From Solirubrobacterales bacterium (GTDB lineage Bacteria; Actinomycetota; Thermoleophilia; Solirubrobacterales; Solirubrobacteraceae), in NCBI GenBank assembly GCA_003151895.1, contig PLYX01000158.1, forward strand, positions 1,010 through 7,065: DNA of 6,056 nt, given 5' to 3'. The notes under the pieces are model-generated. The model searched no databases, was not told the DNA's origin, and saw only the letters and a program-made list of their open reading frames with translations. The position numbers and the translations under genes are program-made. Below are positions 5,745-6,056 of the stretch, piece after piece. The first letter of the stretch is position 1. Each line of letters opens with the position of its first letter.

Positions 5745-5783
5745 GCCCTGAGCCGTGGTTGAGGTGCCCGCTTGCGCAGCCTA

Positions 5784-5806
5784 CTCAATTAGCTCAATTA
5801 GCTAAT
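5784..5806. repeat. A/T-rich direct and inverted repeat upstream of fusA
   Basis: CTCAATTAG occurs twice back to back (5784-5792 and 5793-5801). ATTAGCT (5788-5794) and AGCTAAT (5800-5806) form a 7-bp inverted repeat around a 5-bp centre, and ATTAGCTAAT (5797-5806) is itself a perfect palindrome. It is the only A/T-rich island in this GC-rich intergenic region. It could be an operator, part of a second fusA promoter or an RNA hairpin. I looked for -35/-10 pairs (TTGAGG 5759-5764, TTGCGC 5773-5778) and found no convincing -10 at the right spacing. Confidence 0.5.
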
Positions 5807-5907
5807 CCGTTTAACCCGTCAATCCGCTCAACTCGCGACACCCCCCAGACAACGGCCCCAGCGCTTCAAAACACTCCACACCCACCACTCGACCGACCAC
5901 CTGAACG
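5807..5907 (+). promoter_or_regulatory. C-rich, G-poor fusA 5' leader without Shine-Dalgarno
   Basis: By hand count these 101 bases hold about 48 C and 14 G on the plus strand, unlike the balanced G and C elsewhere. The stretch 5850-5907 is nearly free of G. The resulting RNA should be unstructured. No purine-rich ribosome-binding site precedes the fusA ATG (the bases before it read ACCACCTGAACG). Such C-rich, G-poor RNA is typical of Rho-loading (rut) sites and can also favour initiation without a Shine-Dalgarno; either role here is inference. Confidence 0.45.
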
Positions 5908-6056
5908 ATGCCCCGCAAGTTTCCACTCGAAAAGACCCGCAACATCGGGATCATGGTGCACATCGACGCCGGCAAGACGACGACCGAGCGCATCCTCTAC
6001 TACACCGGGCGCACCTACAAGCTCGGCGAGGTGCACGAGGGTGCGGCGACGATGGA
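5908..6056 (+). CDS. fusA: translation elongation factor G, N-terminal end (partial)
   Basis: Forty-nine full codons are visible before the window ends. They read as the start of the EF-G GTPase domain: RNIGIMVHIDAGKTTTERIL (11-30), then YYTGRTYKLGEVHEGAATM (31-49). EF-G is the GTPase that drives ribosome translocation and, with RRF, ribosome recycling. The G1/P-loop is HIDAGKT with Lys23 and Thr24. Two departures from the usual sequence stand out. Most EF-Gs have AHIDAGKTTTTERI, whereas here the first Ala is Val17 and only three Thr follow the lysine, so one residue is missing at the start of helix A. ATG 5908 is the natural start (MPRKFPLEKTRNIG) and has no Shine-Dalgarno. Its position after rpsG, although separated by the exporter and leader region, supports the main fusA rather than a paralogue. 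Confidence 0.95.
   Translation, partial: MPRKFPLEKTRNIGIMVHIDAGKTTTERILYYTGRTYKLGEVHEGAATM

Noticed and set aside
5811..5993. Short minus-strand ORF opposite the fusA leader and start
   Set aside because: It is antisense to the conserved EF-G N-terminus and has no recognisable features; it arises from the C-rich leader.

Overview
This is a GC-rich window that looks like the rpoC-to-fusA part of an actinobacterial genome. The best guess for lineage is Thermoleophilia/Solirubrobacterales. The evidence is the RpoC C-terminal tail (YRRIEIEPSEP..., an actinobacterial-type ending), the actinobacterial-style S12 and EF-G sequences, GTG starts, and strong G/C preference at third codon positions. The lineage call is inference from remembered family sequences, not from a search.

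Layout, left to right. The 3' end of rpoC (to 247) is followed by a Tat-exported, zinc-dependent PGRP/amidase-2 protein (315-1490). A small HAD-fold phosphatase-like gene on the minus strand (1420-2061) overlaps the amidase tail to tail by 71 bp and carries a 48-bp tandem repeat at its 5' end. Divergent from it is a multi-spanning DMT/EamA-type membrane protein (2155-3033). Only 22 bp later come rpsL (S12, 3056-3451) and rpsG (S7, 3454-3924), two bases apart. A DHA2-type 14-helix MFS exporter (4001-5461) follows, then a 446-bp non-coding region, then the start of fusA (EF-G, from 5908, cut by the window end).

The bacterial core order rpoB-rpoC-rpsL-rpsG-fusA is therefore kept but interrupted twice: by three accessory genes between rpoC and rpsL (one on the opposite strand, so rpoC cannot be simply co-transcribed with rpsL), and by an exporter between rpsG and fusA. 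The str genes are flanked on both sides by membrane transporters.

The most interesting stretch is the fusA upstream region (5462-5907). It holds several stem-loops, a good sigma-70-type promoter (TCGACA, 16 bp, TATAGT), a structured leader of about 130 nt ending in a textbook intrinsic terminator (7-bp perfect stem plus seven T), a short A/T-rich direct and inverted repeat, and a C-rich, G-poor 5' leader before an EF-G start that has no Shine-Dalgarno sequence. This looks like either an independent small RNA or a transcription-attenuation leader for EF-G. The EF-G N-terminus also lacks one of the four threonines normally found after the P-loop lysine.
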